Counted from the first letter of the stretch, positions 17,091-26,498 are shown. The stretch: DNA of 64,000 nt from Gemmatimonadota bacterium (GCA_027623325.1 JAQBXY010000008.1:1-64000); one strand, 5' to 3'. Notes: generated by a model not told the origin, from the sequence alone. Translations and numbers: made by a program.

Positions 17091-17150
17091 TAGTCAGGGC
17101 TAGTCAGGGCTATGCAGGACCCAGGCAGGGCGAGGCAGGACCTAGGTAGG
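17091..17150. repeat. Degenerate ten-base tandem repeat
   Basis: Two exact copies of TAGTCAGGGC are followed in the same ten-base phase by TATGCAGGAC, CCAGGCAGGG, CGAGGCAGGA and CCTAGGTAGG, all variants of a CAGG-containing unit. It lies between the convergent permease remnant and selO. Its function is unknown; it may simply be slippage-derived. Confidence 0.7.
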
Positions 17151-17281
17151 AGTGCGGATCGGCGTGCTGAGGGAGAGAAAGGAGAGGCGGGAACAGCTCC
17201 TCATCCACTCGAGGTTACTCGACTTGCTGACGAGCGACCTGCATGAGTATGAACCGCTCGGTGCCGCCTGATCGGCCTCGT

Positions 17282-18760
17282 CTACGTCCCGCAGAACGTG
17301 CGGTACGGCCCGAACCCATCCGGTGCCCGACCCTCATACTCGTCGAGTCCTTCGCGTCGATCGAAGGGCCGCTCGAGCACCGTCAGGAGCCGCTGGAACG
17401 GTTCGAGGTTCCCCGCCGTCGCAGCGTCGAGCGCCTCCTGCACCTTGTGATTGCGCGGGATGTAGACGGGGTTCACGCGGTCCATCGCGGCGGCGCGCGA
17501 GCTGGCGCCTCCGTCTTCACGCTCGAGCCTCGCGAGCCAAGAGGGGAGCCATGCGTCGAAGGCGGTCGGATCGGCGAATAACGCGCGGGCTACAGTCGAG
17601 TCGCCGCGGGCGGCGTCGGCCAGTCGGCAAAACAGTACCGTGAAGTCGACGTCCTGGCCGTCCATGGCTCGGAACACTTCGGTCACCAGAGCGAGGTCGT
17701 CTGCCTCCGTGCGAGCGAGGCCCAGCTTCGCGCTCATCCTTTCGAGCCAGCACTTCTGATAGATGGCCTCGAACGCCTCGATCTCGGTATTGGCCACGGC
17801 GATCGCGTGTTCACCGTCGTCGGGGTCGAGCAGCGGCAGCAACGTCTCGACGAGCCGGGCCAGATTCCACTGCGCGATGGCCGGCTGATTGCCGTACGCG
17901 TAGCGCCCCCGATGATCGATCGAGCTGTACACGGCCGCGCGGTCGTAGCCGTCGATGAATGCGCACGGACCGTAGTCGAGCGTCTCGCCGGCGATGGCCA
18001 TGTTGTCGGTGTTCATGACCCCGTGCACGAATCCGATGGCCATCCACTGTGCTACGAGGTCGGCCTGACGGTCGCGCACCTCCCGAAACATCGCGAGGTA
18101 CCGGTCGTCTTGGTCGGCCAGCTCCGGGAAGTGACGCCGGATCGCGTAGTCCGCGAGTTGGCGCACCTTCTCGGTTTCCTCGCGAGCCGAGAAGAACTCG
18201 AACGTTCCTACGCGGAGGTGACTCGCGGCCACACGCGCGAGGACGGCCCCCGGTTCGAGACCCTCGCGCAGGACCCGGTCACCGGTGGTGACCGCGGCGA
18301 GCGCCCGCGTGGTCGGCACGCCCAGCGCGTGCATCGCCTCACCGATCAGGTACTCGCGCAGGACCGGTCCCAGCACCGCCTTCCCATCTCCACCCCTCGA
18401 GAAGGGAGTGCGGCCCGAACCCTTGAGCTGTAGGTCGCGACGAACGCCGTGCCTGTCGATCAACTCGCCGATCAACAGCGCACGGCCGTCTCCGAGCTGG
18501 GGCGAGAAGCCGCCGAATTGGTGGCCCGCATACGCTTGAGCCAACGGAGCGGCCCCTGCAGGTACGTCGCTGCCCGCGAAGATCGCAGCACCGCCCTCGC
18601 CCGCGAGTGCATCGGGGTCCAACAGCAGTTCGGCCGCGAGGTCGCGATTGAGCTGGACGATCCTGGGCTCGGGTGCCTTCGCGCCCTGCCAGGGCACGTA
18701 GAAGCCCTCCAGCTCGGCGGCGTAGCTGTTGTCGAATAGGAAGGTGTCGGGACGGATCAT
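17282..18760 (-). CDS. selO: SelO-type protein adenylyltransferase (pseudokinase fold)
   Basis: 492 residues, full length for the YdiU/SelO family, which transfers AMP to proteins and in known bacteria modifies redox proteins. Visible motifs are YAGHQFGGFSPQLGDGRA, then LKGSGRTPFSRGGDGKA with the nucleotide-binding Lys, REYLIGEAM with the Glu partner, GVMNTDNMAI with the catalytic Asn region, and DYGPCAFID with the metal Asp. The C-terminus is TFCGT, so Cys sits third from the end, where eukaryotic SelO has selenocysteine. The gene lies eight bases after msrA on the same strand, which fits a shared role in oxidative stress. Confidence 0.95.
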   Translation of the reverse strand: MIRPDTFLFDNSYAAELEGFYVPWQGAKAPEPRIVQLNRDLAAELLLDPDALAGEGGAAIFAGSDVPAGAAPLAQAYAGHQFGGFSPQLGDGRALLIGELIDRHGVRRDLQLKGSGRTPFSRGGDGKAVLGPVLREYLIGEAMHALGVPTTRALAAVTTGDRVLREGLEPGAVLARVAASHLRVGTFEFFSAREETEKVRQLADYAIRRHFPELADQDDRYLAMFREVRDRQADLVAQWMAIGFVHGVMNTDNMAIAGETLDYGPCAFIDGYDRAAVYSSIDHRGRYAYGNQPAIAQWNLARLVETLLPLLDPDDGEHAIAVANTEIEAFEAIYQKCWLERMSAKLGLARTEADDLALVTEVFRAMDGQDVDFTVLFCRLADAARGDSTVARALFADPTAFDAWLPSWLARLEREDGGASSRAAAMDRVNPVYIPRNHKVQEALDAATAGNLEPFQRLLTVLERPFDRREGLDEYEGRAPDGFGPYRTFCGT

Positions 18761-18768
18761 GGGAGCAT

Positions 18769-19290
18769 CTACTTCGCGCTCGGGACCTCGGCGTGACGGC
18801 GGGGCAGCACCCAGTTCGGCCTCGGAAAGTGGCAGGTGTAGCCGTTCGGCAACTTCTCCAGGTAGTCCTGGTGCTCGGGCTCCGCCTCCCAGAAGTCACC
18901 CACAGGCTCGACCTCGGTCACGACCTTGGCGGGCCAGAGTCCCGAGGCGTTCACGTCGGCGATCGTGTCCTCCGCGACGCTCTTCTGGTCGGCGCTCACG
19001 TAGTAGATGGCCGACCGGTACGAGAGGCCCAGGTCGTTGCCCTGGCGATTCACGGTGGTCGGGTCATGGATCTGGAAGAAGTACTCCAGAATCCGGCGGT
19101 ACGAGATCTGGCCTGGATCGAACAGAATCTCGAGGCCCTCGGCGTGTGTGCCGTGATTGCGGTACGTGGCATTCGGCACGTCTCCGCCCGTGTACCCGAC
19201 ACGGGTCGCCGCCACACCGGGGAGTTTGCGAATCAGATCCTGCATCCCCCAGAAACAACCGCCTGCGAGGACCGCGCGTTCTTGTGCCAC
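18769..19290 (-). CDS. msrA: Peptide methionine sulfoxide reductase MsrA
   Basis: 173 residues from a GTG at 19290, chosen because AGGAG lies eight bases upstream and the residue after it begins the family N-terminus ([14 protein letters not shown]). The nucleophile Cys is in [19 protein letters not shown]-type acid/His positions and [11 protein letters not shown] are the usual MsrA signature. A second Cys in GYTCHFP near the C-terminus may serve as the resolving Cys. It repairs Met-S-sulfoxide in oxidised proteins. It is between the cyclase-domain gene (44-base gap) and selO (eight-base gap). Confidence 0.95.
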   Translation of the reverse strand: MAQERAVLAGGCFWGMQDLIRKLPGVAATRVGYTGGDVPNATYRNHGTHAEGLEILFDPGQISYRRILEYFFQIHDPTTVNRQGNDLGLSYRSAIYYVSADQKSVAEDTIADVNASGLWPAKVVTEVEPVGDFWEAEPEHQDYLEKLPNGYTCHFPRPNWVLPRRHAEVPSAK

Positions 19291-19334
19291 AGCATCAACT
19301 CCTAGGTTCAGTCGCCATCGATTCGATCGAGGTA

Positions 19335-20357
19335 CTACACCGCCTTCGGGGGATCGGCCGACGGCCCGCGCCACACGGAGACGGCGTAACCATCCACTTC
19401 GGTATCCGCAGAGACGAAGCTCCCCTTGATCTTGTATTTGGAAATGAGATCGGTCGCCATGAAGATCGTGTCGGGGGCGGCGTATTTCTGCATGTGCCCC
19501 GCAACGTCGATGGCGTTGTCGCTCATGGCCTCCATCGGCGTTGCGGCATCGTACTGCACCCGCCCGGCGTTGATTCCGCACCGCACCCGGAAGGGCGTGC
19601 CCATCATGCGCGAGTCGAGGTTGAACGCGGGCAGTCTTCGGAGCATCCCTTGGGCAGCCCGCACGGCCCGTTCGGGTGAATCGAAGCAGACCATGGCTCC
19701 GTCCGGAGTCCAGGCCGACTTGAGCATTCCGAACGCGATCTCGGCTTCCACCATCTTCTTGAACTCTTTGAAATCGTGCTCGATGAACGCGGGGTCTTCC
19801 CCGAGCTTCATGTTCGTCGACTCCACGACATCGAGGGCGAGAAACGCGACATCCCGGGTCATCGCGTCGAGCTGCCGCTTGGCCTCGACCATGAGCCGCA
19901 CCAGTTCTTCGCGGCTCTTCTTGTCCCCCGGCGTCCGCTCCCCTTTTCGCCGATCGACCTTGGGCTGTGCAGGGTGGGCCGGTTGGGTAGCCGCTTTTCG
20001 GCGCTTCTTGAGCCAATGCCAGAGCCTCTTCCCCCGGCCGGCCCTCCGCCGTGCGCCCGGCTTGGCGGTCAGGGCGGCAAGCTGGTTGGCCCCGAGGTCG
20101 ATCCCCATCCCCGTGAACATCACCGCCATCGCGAGGAAGGCCCGGGCAAAGTCGAGTTGGCCGAGCACCGTAGGCACAACCGAGCGGATCCCTGCCATGA
20201 GCGCCGTATCGAACGCGATGACGCGGGCGACCCAGGGATACGAACCGGATCCCTCGAAGAAGGGCAGCAGCGCAATGAGTAGCACGAGCCCCACGGCCCA
20301 GAACATGGCCGTGGCGAGAACGCGCAGGACGGGAACGACGGCTTTCAACAGGAACAA
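19335..20357 (-). CDS. Membrane-anchored class III adenylate/guanylate cyclase-like protein
   Basis: 340 residues. The start is a TTG at 20357 with GAGG seven bases upstream. Two or three hydrophobic segments occupy residues 1-95, followed by a very basic linker ([19 protein letters not shown]) and a Pro/Lys-rich stretch to about residue 150. The C-terminal half is a class III cyclase-type domain: [10 protein letters not shown] carries the first metal Asp, TPDGAMVCF the second, CGINAGRV follows, and [14 protein letters not shown] is in the place of the usual GDAVNLAARL. Substitutions near the base-binding positions make activity uncertain; it could be a receptor-like or inactive cyclase domain. 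It is the first gene of the run with msrA and selO. Confidence 0.75.
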   Translation of the reverse strand: MFLLKAVVPVLRVLATAMFWAVGLVLLIALLPFFEGSGSYPWVARVIAFDTALMAGIRSVVPTVLGQLDFARAFLAMAVMFTGMGIDLGANQLAALTAKPGARRRAGRGKRLWHWLKKRRKAATQPAHPAQPKVDRRKGERTPGDKKSREELVRLMVEAKRQLDAMTRDVAFLALDVVESTNMKLGEDPAFIEHDFKEFKKMVEAEIAFGMLKSAWTPDGAMVCFDSPERAVRAAQGMLRRLPAFNLDSRMMGTPFRVRCGINAGRVQYDAATPMEAMSDNAIDVAGHMQKYAAPDTIFMATDLISKYKIKGSFVSADTEVDGYAVSVWRGPSADPPKAV

Positions 20358-20494
20358 AGGCCAACCTCACGCGGGACCAATCGGGCGCAGTCAGCCTCCA
20401 AGGTACTGGAGACCGGATGATCGGAGCCAGCGCACGGGCGTGACTTCAGTCGCCATCCAACTGGTCGAGGTGGTCGCCATGCCCCTGCGTTTCC

Positions 20495-21009
20495 ATGCCG
20501 GTGGCGGCCCCCGTGTTGGGAGCGCACCTCCGCGCGAATCATTCCGAGCGTGCGATCCCGTACTTCGCGCACCTGGCCGTGGTCGATGGGCTTGAGGCTG
20601 GGACCGGCGACGCCGAGCTTCTGTACGATGAGGTGCCGGTTGCGCACGGTTTCTGGAGCCCGGACGGTGCGTGGCTCGTGCTACGCCGGGCCGGGGGAAT
20701 CGATATCGGTGAGGGCTATCGAAATATCTTGGCGGTGCCTGCTGACGTGATGGTCACGCCATTCCGTTGGTCGCCGACACGGTCCATGTGGAGGAGGGTC
20801 CCGCCCTCTCCCCGGACGGACGCTGGCTCGCGTATAGCTCCGACGAGACCGGCAGTGCGGAAGTCTACGTGGTTCCCTTCCCAGATGTCGCCTCGGGCAA
20901 ATGGCAGGTGTCGAGCGATGGTGGATTCACACCGGTCTGGGCGAAAAACGGCAGAGAGCTCTTCCGTGAGGAACTTCTTCGAGATCATTCGCGAGCGGAG
21001 AGGGAGTAA
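20495..21009 (+). pseudogene. TolB/PD40-type beta-propeller remnant
   Basis: The first frame gives HGFWSPDGAWLVLR and an ILAVPADVMVTPF strand. The pattern then continues in another frame from about 20767 with GPALSPDGRWLAYSSDETG, a VYVVPFPD strand, WQVSSDGG and PVWAKNGRELF, the repeating signature of PD40/WD40-like propellers often fused to Ser/Thr kinases in these phyla. A frameshift lies near 20757-20767 and the reading ends early after ELF. No kinase or transmembrane part is present upstream, so only the last one or two blades survive. Confidence 0.7.
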
Positions 21010-21017
21010 CTGAGGCG

Positions 21018-21377
21018 CTAGGTCCTTCGGCGCCGCCAAAGCGGGCCCGTGTTATCCCCCTCGGCGTCCCACATGAGCAGCACCGACGCGGGGGCCGTGC
21101 GATCCTGCTCGCCTCTACGGGACACCTCGGCGTCGACGCGGGCGTGCACACCAGCGTCTGATTCCTGCGACTCGAGCACCGACGGCTTGTACGCGCGGCG
21201 GCAGAAGCCGCACTGAACGAACTCCTCTTCACCCGCCAGCGGTACTACGGGCACGAAGAGGAAGACGAGGAAACGGCGGATGCGCCGATGAGCGTAGGCT
21301 CGTGAAGCATCACATCGCGGGCAGCGAAACAGGCCGCGCGTATGCGTCTTCACGACGCCGCGTGATCCAATGAACAC
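21018..21377 (-). CDS. Zinc-ribbon family protein
   Basis: About 119 residues from the GTG at 21377 (a TTG one codon upstream is also possible). The N-terminus FIGSRGVVKTHTRGLF is typical of zinc-ribbon proteins of this kind. A four-Cys site is formed by CPRC and, after a hydrophobic segment FLVFLFVPVVPL, by CGFC. The YKPSVL motif follows, and the tail is charged and low in complexity. The function of the family is unknown. An upstream extension to 21698 is open but reads as unstructured, Arg/Pro-rich sequence and was not accepted. Confidence 0.7.
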   Translation of the reverse strand: MFIGSRGVVKTHTRGLFRCPRCDASRAYAHRRIRRFLVFLFVPVVPLAGEEEFVQCGFCRRAYKPSVLESQESDAGVHARVDAEVSRRGEQDRTAPASVLLMWDAEGDNTGPLWRRRRT

Positions 21378-21609
21378 CAAGGGTCCGACACCGATCTGGG
21401 GGGGCATATCGGGCCGCGCACGGCCCTGTTCAACGCAACAACCGGGCCCCCCGCTCGTGCAAGGAAAATCTTTTCGCCGAGTGCGACTCCGATGCGGCGG
21501 CCCCCTGGGCAGCCGCTTGCGAAACCGTGGATCCGGTCCAAATTGGCCCGTCACGGGTTCGGCGACCCCACCTGCCGGATCGAGGAATCGAGCCTCAACC
21601 CCATCAAAC

Positions 21610-23274
21610 GTGAACACAGACCTGAAGATCGCCCAGAGTGCAGAGCTGCGCCCGATCAGTGAAATCGCGGCAAAGCTCGGACTCGCGCCTACCGACATCG
21701 TGCCTTACGGGCATCACAAGGCGAAGATCCCGCTGGAGGTGGTGAAGGCCAAGGGTGGGGAGACCGGCCACTTGGTTCTCGTCACCGGAATCAGCCCGAC
21801 GCCGGCCGGTGAGGGTAAGTCGACCGTCGCCGTCGGCTTGGCCGATGCTCTGACGCTCAGGCGTCGCAATCCGGTCCTCTGCCTACGCGAGCCGAGCTTG
21901 GGCCCTGTGTTCGGCATGAAGGGGGGAGCGACCGGGGGCGGGTACAGCCAGGTGGTACCGATGGAGGAGATCAACCTCCACTTCACCGGAGATTTCCACG
22001 CGATCACCTCGGCGCACGCGCTGCTTTCCGCCGTGCTGGACAACCATCTCTTCCGCCCGAATACGCTCAACATCGACCCGACTGCCATTACTTGGCCGCG
22101 CGCCATCGACATGAACGACCGGGCGCTGCGGCACATCGAGGTCGGCTTGGGCGGCCCCAAGTCCGGCGTCCCGAGAAAGGACGGCTTCGTGATCACCGCG
22201 GCCTCCGAGGTGATGGCAATCTTCTGCCTGGCCGACGGACTCGACGACCTGAAGGCCCGCCTGGACCGGATCATCATCGGATACACGAGCGATGGCGAGC
22301 CCATCCGTGCCGAAGGATTGGGCGTGTCTGGAGCGATGACCGCGCTCCTGAAGGACGCAATGGACCCCAACCTCGTGCAGACCCTCGGAGGGACGCCGGC
22401 GCTGGTGCACGGCGGGCCGTTCGCGAATATCGCGCACGGTTGCAACTCGCTCGCCGCCACCCGGGCCGGCCTCGCGCTGGGGGACGTGGTGGTCACTGAA
22501 GCAGGCTTCGGGGCCGATCTTGGCGCGGAGAAGTTCTTCGACATCAAGTGTCGCTTCGGGAACCTCCGTCCGGGCGCCGCGGTCGTCGTTGCCACCGTGC
22601 GTGCCCTCAAGATGAATGGCGGCGTAGCCAAGGAGGATCTGGCCACTGAATCGGTGGAAGCGGTGCAGCGCGGCTTCGCCAACCTCGCGGGCCACGTCCG
22701 GAACGTCCGAAAATTCGGTGTCCCTCCGGTCGTCGCGATCAACCGTTTCGCTACCGACACCGAAGCCGAGGTGGCGGCGGTCGTCGAAGGATGCGAGGCG
22801 CTCGGCGTCTCGGCGGTGGTGGCCGACCCTTGGGGCGGCGGCGGATCAGGCTGCCTCGATTTGGCGGATGCGGTGTGGGCGATCCTCGAGTCGGGCGAGG
22901 CGGATTATCGGCCCTTGTACCCGAACGACCTCAGCCTCACCGCGAAGATCGAGACGATCGCGCGCGAGATCTACGGCGCCGACGGAGTGGACGTGGAGGA
23001 GAAGGCTGCGGCAGAGATCGCCCGACTCGAGGCTGCGGGACTCGGCTCCTTTCCGGTCTGCGTGGCCAAAACCCAGTACTCCTTCTCGGACGACGCGTCC
23101 CTCCTCGGACGCCCCACGGGTTTCCGCATCTCCGTGCGTGAGGTCACCGCGTCGGCGGGTGCCGGCTTCGTGGTGGCGAAGACCGGCTCCATCATGACCA
23201 TGCCGGGTCTCGGGCCCGAGCCCTCGGCCATGGACGTGGATGTGCGCGACGGAGTGATTACGGGACTCTTTTGA
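21610..23274 (+). CDS. fhs: Formate--tetrahydrofolate ligase
   Basis: 554 residues from the GTG at 21610, giving MNTDLKIAQSAELRPI, the normal start of the family. The ATP-binding loop TPAGEGKST is present at about residue 65, followed by REPSLGPVFGMKGGATGGGY and NLHFTGDFHAI, both strongly conserved. PVVVAINRF-type and KTQYSFSDD motifs mark the C-terminal half. The cytoplasmic enzyme makes 10-formyl-tetrahydrofolate from formate, THF and ATP for one-carbon metabolism. No other folate genes lie nearby. The open frame upstream of 21610 has no family similarity. Confidence 0.97.
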   Translation: MNTDLKIAQSAELRPISEIAAKLGLAPTDIVPYGHHKAKIPLEVVKAKGGETGHLVLVTGISPTPAGEGKSTVAVGLADALTLRRRNPVLCLREPSLGPVFGMKGGATGGGYSQVVPMEEINLHFTGDFHAITSAHALLSAVLDNHLFRPNTLNIDPTAITWPRAIDMNDRALRHIEVGLGGPKSGVPRKDGFVITAASEVMAIFCLADGLDDLKARLDRIIIGYTSDGEPIRAEGLGVSGAMTALLKDAMDPNLVQTLGGTPALVHGGPFANIAHGCNSLAATRAGLALGDVVVTEAGFGADLGAEKFFDIKCRFGNLRPGAAVVVATVRALKMNGGVAKEDLATESVEAVQRGFANLAGHVRNVRKFGVPPVVAINRFATDTEAEVAAVVEGCEALGVSAVVADPWGGGGSGCLDLADAVWAILESGEADYRPLYPNDLSLTAKIETIAREIYGADGVDVEEKAAAEIARLEAAGLGSFPVCVAKTQYSFSDDASLLGRPTGFRISVREVTASAGAGFVVAKTGSIMTMPGLGPEPSAMDVDVRDGVITGLF

Positions 23275-23499
23275 TGGGGCGGTTGTCCTGGTGAGCTGCT
23301 GCGGCGGCCCAGCGCTCCTGCTAACGCCCCCCGAAGTGGCTCACAGAATTCAGCTCGGTCCGGCACACCCTCGGCGACCGGCTCGCCGGAACAGGCGGAG
23401 ACGAGAGCCGTGATGGCGGAAAACACGAGCACTCGAGCGTTCATGGATCGGATCGTGCCCTACGATTCATGATGATGGGGGCGCGCGCTAGGTTCCAGG

Positions 23500-23829
23500 A
23501 TGGTTCCTGCCCTCAAAATCGTCCCTGTTCTGGCGCCTTTCGTAGGTGCCGCAGCGGTCCTGGCGTGGCGAGTTCGTGAGACGCGAACGGCAGTGACAGT
23601 GAGCAAGATCCTTCTGCCGCCGCTCGGGATGTCCACCGGCCTCTTGATGTTCGTGCGCCCCGAGATGCGGATCCCATGGAGCCTCGCTTTGGGTGCCTTC
23701 TTGCTTGGCACACTCGTGCTAGCGACCCCGTTGTCGCGCACTTCGTCGCTCGAGTGGAAGGGCGACCGGGTCATGCTACGCCGCTCGAACGGATTCTTGG
23801 GCATCCTGCTCGGCCTCCTCGCTCCATGA
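23500..23829 (+). CDS. CcdC-like membrane protein, C-terminally truncated
   Basis: 109 residues with about four hydrophobic segments. It resembles Bacillus CcdC (DUF1453 group): VSKILLPPLGMSTGLLMFV, then a SLALGAFLLGTLVLATPLSRTSS segment in two parts, then LEWKGDRVMLRRSNGF. The family normally continues for about 50-60 more residues with further helices, but here a TGA follows GILLGLLAP. The next gene's ATG overlaps this stop (ATGA at 23826-23829), so the truncated form may be expressed as a coupled leader gene, or the gene may be decaying. Confidence 0.65.
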   Translation: MVPALKIVPVLAPFVGAAAVLAWRVRETRTAVTVSKILLPPLGMSTGLLMFVRPEMRIPWSLALGAFLLGTLVLATPLSRTSSLEWKGDRVMLRRSNGFLGILLGLLAP

Positions 23830-25604
23830 GCCCAAGGGGTCTGACACACTTCGCCCGGGCGGCGACTCCTTTGCGGACCCTCGTGATCGCCGTCCTCCTG
23901 ATCCTCGTAGGAGATCTCCTCGCGTGGGGCATCCAGACGGGTGGCGGACGGATCGACGTCCGGGACGTGAGATGGCATGGGACCGGCGGAACCACGATGA
24001 GTGCCCTGCTCTACGTTCCTCCCGGCGCCTCCCCGGATGCGAAGGCACCGGCCATCCTGGCCGTCCACGGATACATCAACTCGCGCGAGACACAGGACGG
24101 CTTCGCCATCGAACTGTCGCGCCGCGGCTTCGTCGTCCTGGCCATGGACCAGACCGGGCACGGCTACTCGGATCCGCCCGCGTTCGCCAACAGCTTCGGG
24201 GGCTCGGACGGGCTCGCCTACCTTCGGTCGCTCGACTTCGTCGACCGGGACAACATCGGCCTCGAGGGGCACTCGATGGGTGGCTGGGCGGTCCTGATCG
24301 CCGCCGCTTCGTCCCCCGACGACTACCGAGCCGTGGTGATCGAGGGTTCCTCCACCGGCACCTCGGGTGCACCCGACGCGACGGCAGAGTATCCGCGGAA
24401 CCTGGCCGTGGTCTTCTCGAAGTACGACGAATTCTCCGCGCTCATGTGGGGCACATCAGTGCCCGGCGACGTACCCGCAGGAGAGAAGCTGATGGCTGCG
24501 TTCGGCACCACGGACCCGGTAGAGCCCGGTCGGCTTTACGGATCCCTGGCCGATGGCACGGCCAGGGTCTTTCATCAGCCGCCCGTGACCCATCCAGCCG
24601 ACCACTTTTCGCGCGTTGCGATCGGCCACGCCGTGGACTGGTTCCAGACTACGCTTGAGGGTGAGTCTACTCGCGAGCCGGGCGACCAGATCTGGTACTG
24701 GAAGGAGCTCGGAACCCTTGTGGCGCTCGTCGGCATGATCGTCCTGCTCTTTGGAGTCGGGGCGACGCTGCTCGCTCAGCCGGTCTTCCAGCCGATCGTC
24801 GGCCCTCCGGCTCCGGCGCGGGGCGCTCGTGGGGGCGCATGGTGGGTCGCAGCTCTCCTTTTTGCGATGCTCCCCGCCGTCACGCTCTTTCCCTTCAAAG
24901 ACATGGGTGCCGCGCTCTCCCCGAGTGCGTTCTTCGCGCAGAGCATCACCAATCAGATCATGGTCTGGGCGCTCCTGAACGGGGCAATCAGCGCGGCCCT
25001 CCTCGCCGTGTGGCACCTGACGTCAGGCCGCGCGGCGGGCGCAACGGCGGACGACTACGGCCTGACGTGGGACGGCCGGATCCTCTGGGGTCGGGTAGGC
25101 GGCTCGTTCGTTCTCGCTCTTCTCATCACCGCTGCCGCCTACGGCAGCCTATCACTGTCTGCGGCCATCTTCACGACCGACTACCGCTTCTGGGTCTTTG
25201 CGGTGAAGCCGATGAGCCTGCTCCACCTGCGTATGGCGCTCGTGTACCTAATCCCGTTCGTCGTCTTCTTCGGCGTCTACGGCGCCGTGCTCTCCGGACA
25301 GCTCAGGCGAGACGGGAGCCCAACGGGCACGATGTTGCGAGCCGTGACGGTGTCGACACTCGGCTTCGTGGCCCTGATCACTTGGCAATATGTGCCGCTC
25401 TTTCTGGGCGGCACGCTCGCCATCCCCTCCGAGCCGCTGTGGAGCATCATCGCCTTTCAGTTCCTGCCGATCATGACGATTGTGGCCGTGGTCACCGCGT
25501 ACTTCCACGAGCGCACGGGTCATATCTGGGTGGGGGCGTTTCTCAGCGGGATGCTGGTGGCGTGGATCGTGGTGGCCAGCCAGGCAACGCACTGGACGTT
25601 TTGA
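23826..25604 (+). CDS. Alpha/beta hydrolase fused to a polytopic membrane domain
   Basis: 592 residues. Residues 1-35 hold a first membrane helix. Residues about 50-280 form an alpha/beta-hydrolase domain on the outer face: LAVHGYINSR provides the oxyanion region, GLEGHSMGGWA the nucleophile Ser, and THPADHFS the likely catalytic His. Residues about 300-592 contain some eight hydrophobic helices with VFAVKPMSLLHLRMAL and IAFQFLPIMTIVAVV. I do not recognise a defined family for the membrane half. The enzyme might act on a lipid or peptide at the membrane, but this is inference. The start overlaps the truncated ccdC-like gene by four bases, and a radical SAM gene follows after 24 bases. Confidence 0.8.
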   Translation: MSPRGLTHFARAATPLRTLVIAVLLILVGDLLAWGIQTGGGRIDVRDVRWHGTGGTTMSALLYVPPGASPDAKAPAILAVHGYINSRETQDGFAIELSRRGFVVLAMDQTGHGYSDPPAFANSFGGSDGLAYLRSLDFVDRDNIGLEGHSMGGWAVLIAAASSPDDYRAVVIEGSSTGTSGAPDATAEYPRNLAVVFSKYDEFSALMWGTSVPGDVPAGEKLMAAFGTTDPVEPGRLYGSLADGTARVFHQPPVTHPADHFSRVAIGHAVDWFQTTLEGESTREPGDQIWYWKELGTLVALVGMIVLLFGVGATLLAQPVFQPIVGPPAPARGARGGAWWVAALLFAMLPAVTLFPFKDMGAALSPSAFFAQSITNQIMVWALLNGAISAALLAVWHLTSGRAAGATADDYGLTWDGRILWGRVGGSFVLALLITAAAYGSLSLSAAIFTTDYRFWVFAVKPMSLLHLRMALVYLIPFVVFFGVYGAVLSGQLRRDGSPTGTMLRAVTVSTLGFVALITWQYVPLFLGGTLAIPSEPLWSIIAFQFLPIMTIVAVVTAYFHERTGHIWVGAFLSGMLVAWIVVASQATHWTF

Positions 25605-25628
25605 GGCCGACGCGGTCTACATTCCCAC

Positions 25629-26498
25629 ATGCGATACGAAGGGAAAGTCTACCGGCCGCCCTCTGAGGCGCGTTCCTACGTCGTGCAGGCGACCATCGGC
25701 TGCTCGCACAACCTGTGCACCTACTGCGACATGTATCGCGGCGTGGACTTCCGCGAGCGGGCGATGGAGGAAGTGCTCGAGGACGTTGCCGTGGCCGGAC
25801 GCCTGTACGCCGACGTGGAGAAAGTCTTCGTCGCAGATGGGGACGCGCTCGTCATGGGCGTCCAACGCTGGGTGACGCTTCTGGGGGCATTGAAGGACGC
25901 GTTTCCGCTTCTACGTCAGGTGGGGTGCTACGCGACCGCGGGCAACGTAATAGCGAAGACCGACGTCGAGTTGACGCTGCTGAGAGAGGCCGGCCTAACC
26001 ATCCTCTACATTGGCCCAGAGTCCGGAGACGGCGAGACGCTTCGCCGGCTCGTGAAGGGCGGCACGTTCCAGGATCACGTCGATGCCGCGAAGAAAGCGC
26101 ACGCCGCCGGACTGCAGCTGAGCGTCATCACCTTGCTCGGCGCAGGTGGTGTGGAGCGCAGCCGGGAGCACGCGCGGGAAACCGCTCGTTTGGTGACCGA
26201 GATGGATCCCGAGTACCTCGCGTCGCTGACGCTGACCATCATTCCGGGCACGCCACTTCAACGCATGGTCGACAAGGGGCGCTTCGAGCTGCCCGATGTG
26301 CCCGGCCTGCTGACCGAGCTGCGGACGATCATCGACGAGGCGCGCCCATCGGCCGCACTCTTCAGGACGAATCACGCCTCGAACTATGTGCCGCTTGGGG
26401 GGAGTCTTCCCCAAGACCGGGAGCGCCTGGTGGCGGCGATTGATGCGGCGTTGTCGGGGGAAATTCCGCTGCGGCCGGAGTCGATGCGAGGGTTGTAG
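25629..26498 (+). CDS. Radical SAM protein (COG1032-like)
   Basis: 289 residues. The cluster motif is GCSHNLCTYCDMY, the C-x4-C-x2-C spacing that is characteristic of this particular radical SAM group rather than the classic C-x3-C-x2-C. ADGDAL, YIGPESGDGETL and LGAGGVERS follow as the expected barrel strands with SAM contacts. It therefore should bind a 4Fe-4S cluster and cleave SAM, but the substrate is unknown. The protein ends with a short LRPESMRGL segment. It follows the hydrolase fusion after 24 bases and may be in the same transcript. Confidence 0.88.
   Translation: MRYEGKVYRPPSEARSYVVQATIGCSHNLCTYCDMYRGVDFRERAMEEVLEDVAVAGRLYADVEKVFVADGDALVMGVQRWVTLLGALKDAFPLLRQVGCYATAGNVIAKTDVELTLLREAGLTILYIGPESGDGETLRRLVKGGTFQDHVDAAKKAHAAGLQLSVITLLGAGGVERSREHARETARLVTEMDPEYLASLTLTIIPGTPLQRMVDKGRFELPDVPGLLTELRTIIDEARPSAALFRTNHASNYVPLGGSLPQDRERLVAAIDAALSGEIPLRPESMRGL

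Noticed and set aside
17282-17300. Possible selenocysteine at the SelO C-terminus
   Set aside because: The codons read TTC TGC GGG ACG TAG, so the position is Cys followed by Gly-Thr and a normal TAG stop, not TGA.
21714-22760. Minus-strand frame of 348 codons
   Set aside because: Antisense to fhs; no signal, domain or ribosome binding site.
22971-23444. Minus-strand frame beginning like a lipoprotein (signal and LVSAC lipobox)
   Set aside because: The first 40 residues look exported, but there is no ribosome binding site and the rest is antisense to fhs and featureless. It may be the start of a lost lipoprotein; not strong enough to list.
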